Positions 22,600-33,800 are shown, counted from the first letter of the stretch. The stretch: 64,000 nucleotides of DNA from Inia geoffrensis (GCA_036417435.1 CM070910.1:16991501-17055500), one strand, 5' to 3'. Translations and numbers: made by a program. The notes: generated by a model not told the origin, from the sequence alone.

Positions 22600-22900
22600 G
22601 GGACGAAGGAGGGGAAACGGTGCCACAAACCCCGACCTCCGAGCTCCCGCCTGCCACAGCCGCAGCCTCAGTGGTTCAGCAAATGCCCAGAAGCAGGGTG
22701 GGCTCTGGCGGGTCAGCCGGGAAACCTGCCAGGATGAGATGCGCGGATGAGGCGTCGGGTGACACACGGCGGTGCTTCCGCGAACGTTGCTGGCCGGAGC
22801 GCCTCTGAGATCTCCGCTGAGCGCTGACCCACTGTTCTTCCGGGGCGGTGGAAACGGGCGAGAGAAGCTTGGGCTGATACCCCGGGCCGAAGCACAGTTG
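22600..22900. promoter_or_regulatory. Small CpG-rich patch
   Basis: About 22 CpG dinucleotides fall within roughly 190 bp (22715-22900), a density far above the surrounding DNA and not due to a SINE. A 188-codon minus-strand frame (22525-23091) spans it but shows no recognisable domain and is probably a result of few stop codons in GC-rich DNA. A cryptic promoter or enhancer is possible but unproven. Confidence 0.35.
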
Positions 22901-23808
22901 ATCACCTTCATGGCACTCACGAAATGCACATATGCTTGGGAGGGGCTAAGGTAAAAGCACGGGGTCCTGGCAAGTCCTCCTTCCCTCTTCATGCCCCAAA
23001 TAAACGAGTAAATGAATCGTCCAATTTGTACATTTAGAGAGCGCTCAGAGCAGAACCAGTATTCCTGCGTCGGGCAGGTACTTGGCCTCACCAGGCTGTG
23101 TTAACCAGGATCCTGAGGAAAAAACGTGATTCCTTGGTTTGTGAAAATCAGTCTTTCATGCCACCTTTTGAATAGATTTTACAAAATGAACACTACACAT
23201 TTTCTCCAATTTTGGAGGGAAAAAAATATCAGCAAGGAAAATTTGAGAATTTGAGGAAAATTTAAGATCGTCTACAATCCAACCAGCGTGAATCCCTCAT
23301 CGAACATTCTTTGGTGGGCGACTCCCTTCTACCTCAAAGCCAACGGAGGAATCCTGGGGGGTGAGAATGTGAGTTCCCCGATGGCTTGGGTCGCCAGTCT
23401 CCATCCATCCCGATGGCACAGAGAAGTACCGCGGTGTGCCTCCCATCAAAGCCCTGTTCCATACATTCTGAGGCTGGGACACAATAGCAAGTGGCCCAGG
23501 TGCCAAAGTAAATGAGGCTCCTCCCTGGAGAGGTGCCAAGGCCCTGCGTTTAGACCACAGCTGAAAGGGGCCTTGGAAAACCTTTGGAAACCTCTCCTAG
23601 GAAGATGGAAGAAATTCACACACCGTCCCTATGTCCAGTGAGATGGCACGGAATCTGCTCTGCAAACCACTGCAGGCCTTTGCGGGAGCTGCAGCTCTCA
23701 GCAGTGAGGCCTTAACCTGAGGAGGTCCTTGACAAACACTTGGGCTGTTTCAGAAGCAGTGAGCAATTCTGCAGCAAAGAGCCCAAACCAGAGAAAGGGG
23801 TTTGGGTG

Positions 23809-23850
23809 ACTTGAGTGGCACCTCAGGGTGATTCTGGTTTAAGTCACTAA
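23809..23850 (+). repeat. 42-bp direct repeat, copy 1
   Basis: The block starting acttgagtggcacctcag and ending aagtcactaa recurs 753 bp downstream with a single mismatch. The sequences on either side of the two copies are different. Confidence 0.9.
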
Positions 23851-24561
23851 ACCTCCTGTCAAAGGCCCAGGTCCCAGGTCTAGGGCAATGTCTAATCTCT
23901 CCCCCTTTATCCTCCTTCCCTCCAACCCCACCATGACCCACTGCTCCAGAAACACTCCTTTGAAAGAGATTTGGACTTGGCACCTGTGATGGAAGCCAAG
24001 AGAAGGGTTCGTGGGGCTAAGTGAGGACTGGCATTTGCCAAAGGGGAAAGGATTGAAATTAACCTCAGAAGAGCTATGCGAGAGGACAAGTGGGGGGCAT
24101 GGTCCCATCTTCTGATGTGCCATCGTGGCCTCGGTGTGACATCCCAAGCCCCATCTTACCACCTATCAATGTGACAGAGAAGAGATGGAGGACAGCCTGC
24201 TTTCAGCTGCTTTCCTGGGTCTGCCCCAACCCCCGGGCCTTCTGAGGGAGGGCCACGTCCTTGAAACCGGGGGCTTCCCACGTGTACTCTCCCAGCCCGG
24301 CTGCACACAGATCACACCAGGAGGGAGGGATGCCAGGGGAAAGCCCAGCGCCTGTTAAAATCCCTGACTTCTGTCATGTGACTCCACTCCGTTCTGACCA
24401 GAGTTCCTAGCAGAAGCTTGAGCCCCTTCAGAGTTTAGAGTCTGAATTCTTAGGAGCCTGACTAAGCAGTACTTTTAGAGGCTTCCAGAAAAAAAAAAAA
24501 GGATCAGGTAGTTCTCTGTCTACTCTGTCTAGGTGGATACACTAGTCGTCCCTGCACGGTC

Positions 24562-24603
24562 ACTTGAGTGGCACCTCACGGTGATTCTGGTTTAAGTCAC
24601 TAA
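24562..24603 (+). repeat. 42-bp direct repeat, copy 2
   Basis: Second copy of the 42-bp block. It differs from copy 1 only at one base (cacg instead of cagg in the middle). Confidence 0.9.
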
Positions 24604-25604
24604 TTACCCTGGGACCTTTGTGACCTGAACAACTGTCTCCCTATATCCCTTGCTATGCAAAGTGGTCACTTGGAGGAATGTGGGTAAAGCTGAATAGGGA
24701 CCAAGTTGCTACCTGGGAAAGAAAGAGGTGTAGTCCCCGAACTTCTTCCCTTTCGAGAATGCAACATGATAGAATGTCTCCAACAGACTGAGATGAGTCA
24801 GAAGGGAAAGGACACCAAGAGCCCCCAACAAGGAACCCAGTTCTAGGGGAGCCTGAGACTGCACAATAACCTGGGCCCAGTTCCCCCACTGCAAGGTCCA
24901 TTTGGGGGCTGGTTTGGCAGATCGTTTGGCCGAGGCCCAAAGTACCACCAGTAAAGCCACCCAGGCAAAGAGAGCATCTCGTGGTGCTGAGTGTAAACCC
25001 CCTTTGGGGGCTATAAGCTTCAGATAGACAGAACTCTGAGACTGTCTTTTGTCCTCCCTCAAAACAAAATGTCACTATGCATGTGCCTTCATTGGGAGTG
25101 GTGAAAGCAAGGACAGTGAACCACAGGGACACAGTGACCCTGGAGCAAAAGAACTTGGCAGGAGCTGCAGCCTGTCTATAGATGACTGACTTCTCTGGCT
25201 CTGATTTTAACCTATTGTTTGGAAGCAAGACAGGCCCCTTTGAGGTGAGTAAATCCTGGGATTCTTGGGCAATTTTTCTCAGGCATGTCTTAGGGAGAGA
25301 TACAGGATGCCCTGTAATTTGGGCAAGTGGGGACTGAGGCCATTAAATTTGATAGAAAAGGACTAAACCACACTGGTAAAAGAGAGCAAACTGGTTATTT
25401 TCAGAAATGGAACAAGCTCAGAGCTGTAAGAAGTATTCTCTTAACTTATATTACTGGCTCTTTCGATAAATGACATACTTAAGGAAACTGAGAAGCATGT
25501 ATGAGAGACAGCAAAGTGTACTTGGACAGAATTTCAGACAATTTGTGGCACTTTCAAACATGGTTTTGAATTGATTTACAAGGAATCGATCTATTAGGAA
25601 GAAA

Positions 25605-25640
25605 TGACTACCATATGACCCAATAATTCCACTTCTGGTC
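25605..25640 (+). repeat. Very short L1 ORF2-like fragment
   Basis: The words 'accatatgacccaataattcc' match the L1 ORF2 C-terminal coding region (compare 6658 and 17730). Only about 35 bp are recognisable. Confidence 0.5.
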
Positions 25641-25721
25641 TGGGATGGGGTTCAAGGAGTCTACTTTTAAAAGCCTTCACAGTACAATGGCGTTCTTAAT
25701 GTGTCAACCTGGCCAGGCTAC

Positions 25722-26084
25722 TGTTAAGGACTGAAAGTCTGTGCTCCCCCAGAATTCCTAAGTTAAAACCCTACCCTCCAATGTGATGGTGTTAGGAGAT
25801 GGCACCTTTGGGAGCTGACTAGGGTTAGATGAGTCAGGGAGGTGGAGCCCTCATGAATGGAATCTGTGCCCTTGCAGGACAAGAAAGAGCTTGTTTCTTC
25901 TCTCTTTCTGCCATGTGAAGATATAAGAAGTCGACAGTCTAACCTGGAAGCAGGCTCTCAATGGAACCTGACAACACTGACACTCTGAACCCGAATTTCC
26001 AGCCCCCAGAACCATGAGAAATAAAATTTCTGTTGTCGATAAGCAGGTCTGTGGTATTGTGTTATGGCAGCCTGAACTGAGACA
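25722..26084 (+). repeat. Solo MaLR-type LTR (MST/MLT1-like)
   Basis: A 363-bp LTR starting TG and ending CA with a 5-bp duplication gctac on both sides (25717-25721 and 26085-26089). Internal markers are 'gatggtgttaggagatgg', 'ggtggagccctcatgaatgg', 'ctgccatgtgaagat' and a polyadenylation-like 'gaaataaaatttctgttgt'. No internal retroviral sequence accompanies it. It is an ancient, non-coding remnant left by recombination between two LTRs. Confidence 0.85.
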
Positions 26085-26407
26085 GCTACAGCCCTCAGTT
26101 AGTCAATCAACATTACCTTAGGTGTTGCTGTGAAGGTGTTATGTAGATGTGATTCAAGTCCTTCATCAGTTAACTTTCAGTAAGGGAGACTAAATCTGGG
26201 TGAGCCTGGTTCAATCCGTTGAAAGGTTTTAAGAGCAGAGCTGAGGATTCCCTGATGAAGAAGAAATCCTGCCTGTGGACAACGGCTGCAGCTCACGCCC
26301 AAGGGTTCCAGCCTGCAGCTCCTGGTAACATGCCCTACGGATGTCAGACTTTCCCAGCCGGCCCCCATGACTGCAGAAGCCAATCTGTGAAATACATTTC
26401 TGTTTTC

Positions 26408-26534
26408 TTTTTCTTTTTTTTTTTGGCTGAGGTGCGCAGCATGCGGGATCTTAGTTCCCCGACCAGGGGTCAAACCAACGCCCCTTACAGCAGAAGTGCG
26501 GAGTCTTAACCACTCTACCACCAAGGAAGTCCCC
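26408..26534 (-). mobile_element. Short tRNA-derived SINE (CHR-1-like)
   Basis: A reversed short SINE: T run at about 26414-26424, 'gcgggatcttagttccccgacc' in the middle, head complement ending 'accaaggaagtcccc'. It lacks the GC-rich second half of the CHR-2 type, so it is the older, simpler form shared more widely among cetartiodactyls. Confidence 0.8.
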
Positions 26535-27186
26535 ACATTTCTTAATATATATCTCCAATCGGTTCTGCTTCTTTGGTGGAACCCAGACTAATGCACCAGA
26601 TGATTTTAATATGTTGCTCAGGCTGAGAACCGGGGAGTTATTCCGTAGTGGTTAAGCCAAAGAGCATCCGAATAAAATAATCCAACGTCAACTCTCATCT
26701 CTTCTGCCTACACCTCTGGGACTTCAGGCTCCTCAGCTGTAAAATGGGGACCACAGTGTCTACTGCAGGGGCACACGGTGAAGGCCAAATGCTCTCATGT
26801 ATATCAAGTTCCGTGAATATCTGGACTGCACCCTGGCCCCTGCTCTTACAATGTCAGGCTATTCTGGGCCCTGAGCAACGAAATACCATTCAAACAAAAA
26901 TGAGCCTGGTTTACATCTCATTGCTTGACGTGTAAAGTTTAGGACTTTGTTTCAGAGTCACCGAAATACCTCCTTCCTCCATCCTGCTCCTGTGGCAGGC
27001 AGGAGGGCTCCTGCACACACCCAGACACCCAGCCCCACCGGGAGCAGCGAACACAAGCTGTCATCCCTCTTTGCTAATTAAAGGAGTAAAAAGACGGGAG
27101 CCAAGAGCCTCTCAGTGCTTATTAAAATGGATTGTGAATTCCACCAGTCTCCATCATCCAATGGCATTTTTTTTTTTAAACATCAC

Positions 27187-27387
27187 TTTTTTTTTGCGGT
27201 ACGCGGGCCTCTCACCGCTGCGGCCCCTCCCGTCGCGGAGCACAGGCTCCGGACGCGCAGGCTCAGCGGCCATGGCTCACGGGCCCAGCCGCTCCGCGGC
27301 ATGTGGGATTTTCCCGGACCGGGGCACGAACCCGCGTCCCCTGCATCGGCAGGCGGACTCTCAACCACTGCGCCACCAGGGAAGCCC
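27187..27387 (-). mobile_element. CHR-type SINE inserted in an older SINE tail
   Basis: A reversed CHR SINE with T tail near 27187-27195 and head ending at 27387. Flanking tcactttt occurs on both sides (27183-27190 and 27388-27395). It landed in the T-rich tail of the older SINE that follows. Confidence 0.92.
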
Positions 27388-27395
27388 TCACTTTT

Positions 27396-27596
27396 ATTTT
27401 TATTTATTTTTTAATACTTACTTTTTAATTTGGTTGCACCGGGTCTTAGCTGTGGCAGACTGGCTCCTGACCTGTGGCGTGGGAACTCAGTTGCGACATG
27501 CGTGTGGGATCTAGTTCCCTGACCAGGCATCGAACCGGGCCCTCTGCTTTCGGAGGGCAGAGTCTTAACCACTGTGCCACCAGGGAAGGGAAGCCC
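27396..27596 (-). mobile_element. Older CHR-1-like SINE
   Basis: A reversed SINE with a long T/A-rich tail, 'tgtgggatctagttccctgacc', 'catcgaaccgggccc' and the head complement 'gtgccaccagggaa'. The head carries a small repeat (gggaagggaagccc) at 27585-27595. Confidence 0.78.
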
Positions 27597-27629
27597 TTTC
27601 ACTGGCGTTTTAACAGGTGGTTTACAGCA

Positions 27630-27860
27630 CTCGAGGTCTGGCTGGTATCTTGGAGGGTCGCCTCTCTGTCACGCGGCCGCATTTCCTTTCCCTGCCCCTC
27701 TCGCTGTGCTGAGCGAGCGCGTAACTGCTCCTCCCACCTCCCGCCCTACGCCGGGTCGGCTTCGGCCTTCAATCTGGCACATCAGTGCCCTCCGGTGGCC
27801 AAACGCTGCAGCAACTACTCACTCCGCAAGGGCTTGTTTGCTGGAAGCTCACGTGCTCCT
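27630..27860. promoter_or_regulatory. CpG-rich patch with a strong CTCF-like motif
   Basis: CpG-dense DNA (cacgcggccgc, gagcgagcgcg, acgccgggtcggcttcgg). At 27786-27798 tgccctccggtgg agrees with 12 of 13 positions of the reverse CTCF core. A boundary or enhancer role is inferred from sequence only. Confidence 0.45.
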
Positions 27861-28039
27861 GCGAAGCCTTTGATAGGTAGAGAGGCTGTGCCTCTTTAGC
27901 GAGGTACTCTGTCCCTGGCTATCTGAGTATGACCTCAGCTCGTGCCTCCCTGGGTCTGTTTGCTCACCTATAAACTGAAATAAAGGTAGATCGTCTCCAG
28001 CTTTAACATTTAGGATTCGAAGGCTTGTGATTCAGGGAC

Positions 28040-28625
28040 AGTCATTCATTTAACAAATATCAATATTATGTGTCAAATGTAGAGGCTCAGAATCGTCAGA
28101 GAGCCACCTGCGCATTCCTGGACTTGTAGAAGGAGGACACAGCTAATGAGCAATAAACGTAACGAAGAAATAAACTACATAGTGTGTTAGAAGGTGAAAA
28201 TAAAGCAGGTGTGAGGGTCAGAACCGGTGTCAAAGGTAAAAGCTAAGGGACGGTGCAGTTTTGGGTGACGGACTCACAACAGGGCTCTGAAAGGTCACCT
28301 TCTGAACACAGACCCGTGGGAGAAGGATGGGAGGCTGTTAGTCCCATAGATTTTCTGGGGAAGGGCGTTCCAGGTTGAGGAAAACCCGTACACTGGCTTG
28401 GGGTGAGAGCCTGACTGACCTGTGTGAGAACCAGTAAGAAAGCCTGTCTGGCTGAATTAGCGACACGGAGGGTATAATGGGGGACGGGGGACACCACATA
28501 GGAAATGGGAGACGATTGCATAGAGCCTGGCAGGCCACTGCAGAGAATTTAACCTTGACTCTGAAAGAAATGGAAAGGCATGGAAGGGTTGGAGCAGAGG
28601 AGTGACATAACCTGCCCCATGTTTT
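28040..28625 (-). repeat. L2 LINE fragment
   Basis: Reversed L2-like sequence: 'tcatttaacaaatatcaatattatgtgtc', then 'gagcaataaacgtaacgaagaaat', then a block about added-up weak matches such as 'gaagggcgttccagg' and 'cagaggagtgacataacctg', in L2 order. It is strongly diverged and the outer limits are approximate. Confidence 0.6.
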
Positions 28626-28634
28626 TACAGGGTC

Positions 28635-28999
28635 TGCTCAGGCTGCCGTAATAAAATACAATAGACTGGGTGGCTTAAACAACAGAACTTAATTTTCTCA
28701 CAGTTCTGGAGGCTGGAAAGTCCAAGATCAAGTGCTGGCAGGATTGAGCTTCTGGTGAGAACCCTCTTCTTAGTGTGTGATGGCAGCCTTCTCACTGTGT
28801 TCCCACAGGTGGACACAGAGGATGCCCTGGTGTCCCTTCCTCTCCTTATAAAGGACACGAATCCTGTGGTGGGTGGGGCTCTGCCCTCATGACCTCATCT
28901 AAACCTAGTCACCTCCCAAAGACCCCACCTCTTCATGCCATCCCACTGGGGGGCCGGCTTCAACGTCTGAATCGGCAGGGGACACAAACATTCATAGCA
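28635..28999 (-). repeat. Solo MaLR-type LTR, reversed
   Basis: The reverse complement of an MST/MLT1-like LTR: 'gactgggtggcttaaacaac', 'agttctggaggctggaaagtcc' and 'gacacaaacattcatagca'. The terminal bases read TG...CA on the minus strand. The 5-bp flanks are gggtc (28630-28634) and gagtc (29000-29004), 4 of 5 matching. No coding retroviral sequence is present. Confidence 0.8.
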
Positions 29000-29369
29000 G
29001 AGTCACTCAGCCTGGTGCATGGGCTGAACGGCAAGGATGGAGGCTAGGAAGCAGGTGGCTCCGGGACAATCCAGGTGAGAGGAGGTGGTGGCCATGATAG
29101 GAGTGCAGGTGTTGAGAAGGGGTCAGCTTCTAGAGAGGTGTCGAAAGTAAAGACAAGAGGATTTCCTGACAGATTGAATGTAGACTGTGAGAGAAAAAAG
29201 AAGGGTTTTGAGCTAAGTGACCAGCAGGTGCCATTAACTGAGATGGGAAATGGAGGTGAAGATCAGACATTCCGTCTGTGAGGGGTTGAACTTAACATGA
29301 TCTATTTGAAAATAGAATTGAGAGTGCAAAGTTCAGGGACTGCAGGGGAGTATCGTTGCTGGAGTCGTT

Positions 29370-29490
29370 ATCATACTACAGGAAGCATGGTTTTAGGGTC
29401 AGACAGGCTGGTGTTCAAATGTCAGTCCTGTTACTTACTGGCGTGTCACCCTGGAAAACTGTCTTACCTTCTTTGAACTTTGTTATTCAG
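29370..29490 (+). repeat. MIR SINE relic
   Basis: Forward MIR fragment: 'ttttagggtcagacaggctggtg', then 'cctgttacttactggcgtgtc', then 'ccttctttgaactt'. Confidence 0.65.
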
Positions 29491-29494
29491 GTCA

Positions 29495-29640
29495 TATTTA
29501 TTTATTCTGCACCCCCATGTGTCAGGCACTGTTCTGGATGTGGGAACATAGGAGTAAACAAAAAGTCCCTGCTCTCATGAAGTTTGTGCTCTGGTAAGAC
29601 AAGGATGATAATAAATGACCACTCGGAGTTGATTGAATGA
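29495..29640 (-). repeat. L2 LINE 3' fragment
   Basis: Reversed L2 end: 'gtgtcaggcactgttctggatgtggg' followed by 'ccctgctctcatgaagtttgtgctctgg'. Confidence 0.7.
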
Positions 29641-30095
29641 ATACAATAGGTACATTGCCTTAAGCACTCATTATAGAGCTCCGTCCGGTACTGAGCTGAT
29701 TTAACCACCCTCTCCTTGCTTTCTACCCACTGGAGGACAAGTAGTGTCACAGGCTCAGATGGACCCGTGAGGGACCAGAGGATGTCTTGAGTGGCAGCCT
29801 TCCAGGTCTACAGAAACCATAGAACTGACTCCCTAAGAATAGACTGTGGAATATTATTATAGAAATTAGAGAACGATGCTGCCTCCACAGAGCTGAAAAC
29901 AGCCTCTGCCTGTTCTTCTTTGGCTTTATTCTGGAGCCCAGATGCTGAATACACCACAAGGACACAAGATGAGGTGGTGCCAGAAGAGGCATATTTAGCC
30001 TCACAAGCAAATAGCTGGGAAGGTATTTTAACACGTGGTTTGCTCTTGTCTTTTGTTGTAAAAGGTATCCTATCAGTCGAAAGCATTACATTTTA

Positions 30096-30222
30096 GGAAT
30101 TCCCCGGTGATCCAGTGTTTAGGACTCTGTGCTTTCACTGCCAAGGGCCCAGGTTCAATCCCTAGTCCAGGAACTAAGATCCCACAAGCCCCACAGCCAA
30201 AGAAAGAAAAAAAAAAAAAAAG
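30096..30222 (+). mobile_element. Short tRNA-derived SINE (CHR-1-like)
   Basis: A forward short SINE ('ggaattccccggtgatccagt', 'ggttcaatccctagtcc', 'aactaagatcccac') with an A-rich tail. The 11-bp duplication gcattacattt is found at 30083-30093 and 30223-30233. Confidence 0.88.
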
Positions 30223-30233
30223 GCATTACATTT

Positions 30234-30668
30234 CTTAAACGATCGATGTTTGGGATTACATCTTTTACTCTAAGCAGGCTCTTCAAGGTGAAACAGAGAG
30301 ATCACCGTGGGAGAGAAGAGGCCCTGGGATGGATGTCTGAGGTTCCTGAACATTCATTCAAAGGGTGGGGAGATGGACACGGAGAGGCAGCTGCTGCAGA
30401 GGCAGACAGGGTGGGTAGGAGTGGGGAAGGGGAAGCTTGGGAAGGGCAGCGAGAGGACGCTGCAGAGAAGACAGGAGGATTTGGAAATCAGGGCGTGGCT
30501 TCCAACGGTGGCCTCAGGTGTATCTTGAGAGCAGTAGGCTGGGGAATCTATGAAGGATAGCGAAGAAGAGACAATGAGAGCAGGAAAACTTTCAAGATAT
30601 TTGTCTGTGAAAATCAAGAGAGGGGTGGGGGGCAGGGGGGATTATCTAGGTAAGGGAAATGTGGAGTT
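30234..30668. other. Purine-rich intergenic sequence
   Basis: G/A-rich DNA without a recognised element. The 143-codon frame at 30129-30560 starts inside the SINE and reads through purine-rich sequence; no domain is visible. Confidence 0.5.
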
Positions 30669-30678
30669 GAGAGAGAAT

Positions 30679-30884
30679 TTTTTTTTTTTTTTGCGGTACA
30701 TGGGCCTCTCACTGTTGAGGCCTCTCCCGTTGCGGAGCACAGGCTCCAGACGCGCAGGCTCAGTGGCCATGGCTCACGGGCCCAGCCGCTCCACGGCATG
30801 TGGGATCTTCCCGGACCGGGGCACGAACCCGTGTCCCCTGCATCGGCAGGCGGACTCTCAACCACTGCGCCACCAGGGAAGCCC
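30679..30884 (-). mobile_element. CHR-type SINE with exact target duplication
   Basis: A reversed CHR SINE with T tail at 30679-30692 and head ending at 30884. The 10-bp duplication gagagagaat is identical at 30669-30678 and 30885-30894. Confidence 0.95.
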
Positions 30885-30894
30885 GAGAGAGAAT

Positions 30895-33800
30895 GTTTTA
30901 AATGAGGAATGATGAACACTGATCTGGTTGATGGAATTTTCTTCACAGGTAAAAGCAACAAATAGTTCTGGCAAGAAAAGGGATTTGCTGTAAGAATCCC
31001 ATGTAGCCCACCGCAAAGGTCTTCAACTTGGGATTCTTTCCCAAGGCTCCATTGCCTGGGATAGCTTTACTAAGGGAATCTGTTTCCAAGTTAATAGAGT
31101 CCTAAAGTTGATCTGCCTGAGGATACCGCCTGCTGGCATTCCTTTCCCATCTCTTTCATAAATGCCCTTCTCCCACTTCACACACACACACAAAGCAAAA
31201 TGTTGTAGAGATGTCTGGGGCTCCCAGCAATTAGCCAAACTTGAAATAACTGGGGTTGCAACATCTTCTATAAACCGGGGGCCATAAGGCACCTGCCCAC
31301 CTCTGCCATCCAACTGAGAGACCTTTCCAATCACACTTTAAGTTTTATATTTTATCATTATTTATCAAAAACTGTGAAATATGTGTATATTGATAATTCA
31401 TTAATAATAATCATGGTATAAGTATAACTAAACCCAGGGTTTTCATTTTTTTTTTTTTTTTACAAATAGAGCCTAATGATCAAAAGAAATGAAAAAAAAG
31501 TAAACTTAAATTCACAAACATTTTTATTACAGGGAAATATGATAAGATGATCAAAAAGACACAGATACAAAATATATTGCATTAGGATAAAAATGTGTGG
31601 AGAAAGTAGAATGGTTATAGGCTTTGAAGGAGAGTAAAATTTTTTGTTTGCTCTTGTGTGCTTTCAGTGGACAATGGTAGCATCAAACTGCTGCGGTATT
31701 TATTTTCCATTGGATATATATTTTTTAAGTAATATTGCAGTCGTATTCTAAAATGCAAATATTTACAAAAAGCTAGAAATGTACAGTCTCGCAATTATTT
31801 AAACTTATGATTGGGAACTTTGGGAGGGCCACTTTAAAATGTGCGAGGGAGTCCTTAGTTTGGGGATATTATTTTAGGGGTACGTGAGTAAAGATGTTTG
31901 ATGCCAGTTGGCAAAGGAATCCAGGGAAAGGCAGAACAAGCTTTGGAAAGCCCAGGAAGGCACAGGCAGGCACCTCAGTTCCTGGGCTTCCTGGGCTCTG
32001 TGGGCACCGCCATCAGCACAGTTCAGCTGCAGCCCCTCTCATGTATCTGACTTTCAGCTCCAGAGCCCAAGTCTGGGCAAAAGGAGGCCGAATGGAGTTG
32101 TGGTCACTGCTCGGAGGGTGCCGGGGACACTGCAGGGAAAGTTGCACCAGGATCCCTTGAAATGTAGGGGATGCTAGTTCTTGCATAGGAAACGCAGAGT
32201 GTGCTTTATCCAAAAAGGGGCAATCTGGGCCAGCCTGGAAAAGACAGCGACAGTCTATTGCAAACATGTTCAAGGGGAAGATCCAGAGAAATGAGGGAAT
32301 ATATGATGACTGGCGGGGGGGGGGGGGGGGGGGTCCCAGGACAGGATCCTGAGCACAGGTAGGACTAGACAGATGGAGGGACACACCTTTTGTCATGGCT
32401 GGAGCGAGGAGGAAAGACTAGGGGAGGATGCAGGGCAGTTTTGCAAGTGAGCTGAAAGGAGGTCCAGAGAGATGGCCCAATGGATGGTCTCCAATTTTTC
32501 TATTAAGTAGGGGAAGCCATGGTCTACTCCCAATGACAGCCAAGTGGATCAGGAGTCTGGGGACACAGAAGATATTTTCTCATGTTTTTCAAGATTTTTG
32601 TTTGTTTTTTAACAGAGTCTAACATTCTTAGCACATGGGTGGACAGTTAGAATCCACGTAACTACCTCCTCCATTTGGGCTCCAACCGCCCCACCCCAAC
32701 ACAACTCCAGACTGAGTCAGTTTCCCCTCTGGCTCCCCCGGCTCTTTGTACACATCTCTTATGGCTCCGGCCACATTTATCACTGGAGTGTTGAGGATGA
32801 ACGGGGATGGTGGTAAATCGCAATCAGATTAGTCATAACTCCTTTGGCTCCCACACACGTACCCTGGGGTCCTTCCATACTGGGCTCAAACCTGGTTTGA
32901 CTAGAACCTTCATGTATTTTGCTTAAGTTTTAGAGAGGTGACGGCTAAACTCCCTTTTCAGTGTTCTTCTCTGACAGTGTAGGAGGAGCGCTGTATGAGA
33001 AATTGGAATGCTTCCAAATAACGCTGCCCGCGGCCCCCTGACGGACGAGTGGTCCAGACCTACACCTGAGTGAGCAACCATCCTCTCCTGTCTCTCACTC
33101 CCTCATGTACACCCTCACACACACCCCTAGGAGTACTCTGTACGTACTTTTCTCTGAGTGGGTGCTCAGAGCTGAGCAAAGTCATCATTCTAAGGCCCCC
33201 AAATAAGTTGTGGTTAAATGACAAACACCCTTCCCTTTTCTCCTTTCCCTTATCAAACTTACGTTCTTTATAACTTCTAAGTGAACTCAACATAAATATC
33301 CATACATGAAGCCAAGTTAGAACAAATACCAAGAATCCAGTCAAGACTTCTTAGGAATCATAAGAAAAAAGTATCTTCTGTGAATTGAACTATAGAACCT
33401 TAAGAGTCAACTTGAGATAAATAAGATTTGAGGTTTATGGTCAGTTCTTTAAAATAATGCAGCATTTCAGAGGAATCCCCGACTTTAAGAATATATGAAA
33501 TACAATAAATAAATTAAATAATATATATTTCATATATATTAAATATATATATGAAATAGCCCCATTTATAAGCCCCATTTACAAAATGGGGCTATATATG
33601 AAATAGCCCCATTTGGGGGATTGGGGAATAAAACAATGATTGGTAAATAAAACGTACCATGGTGGAGCTTCCTGTATTGAAATCCACCAGTGGATTTAAA
33701 CTATTCTATCAAAATTTTAAATACTCGTAACTTTAACACAGCGGTTCCACATGCTAAGTGAAGAAGTGTGGGGAAATGCTGTCATTCCTATATGGAAAAA

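Larger units (their letters stand above)
22901..25600. other. Intergenic sequence, mostly unique
   Basis: About 2.7 kb without a repeat I can name. It includes two copies of a 42-bp sequence (23809-23850 and 24562-24603) and a 191-codon minus-strand open frame at 24653-25228 with no recognisable domain. A short A run lies near 24489-24500. No gene is supported. Confidence 0.45.
25690..26600 (+). repeat. Old interspersed repeat split by an LTR and a SINE
   Basis: The left part starts 'cttaatgtgtcaacctggcc'. The right part begins after 26090 and ends 'ggaacccagactaatgca'. It is a common mammalian repeat that I cannot name with certainty. The solo LTR at 25722-26084 and the SINE at 26408-26534 were inserted into it, so it is the oldest layer here. 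Confidence 0.55.
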
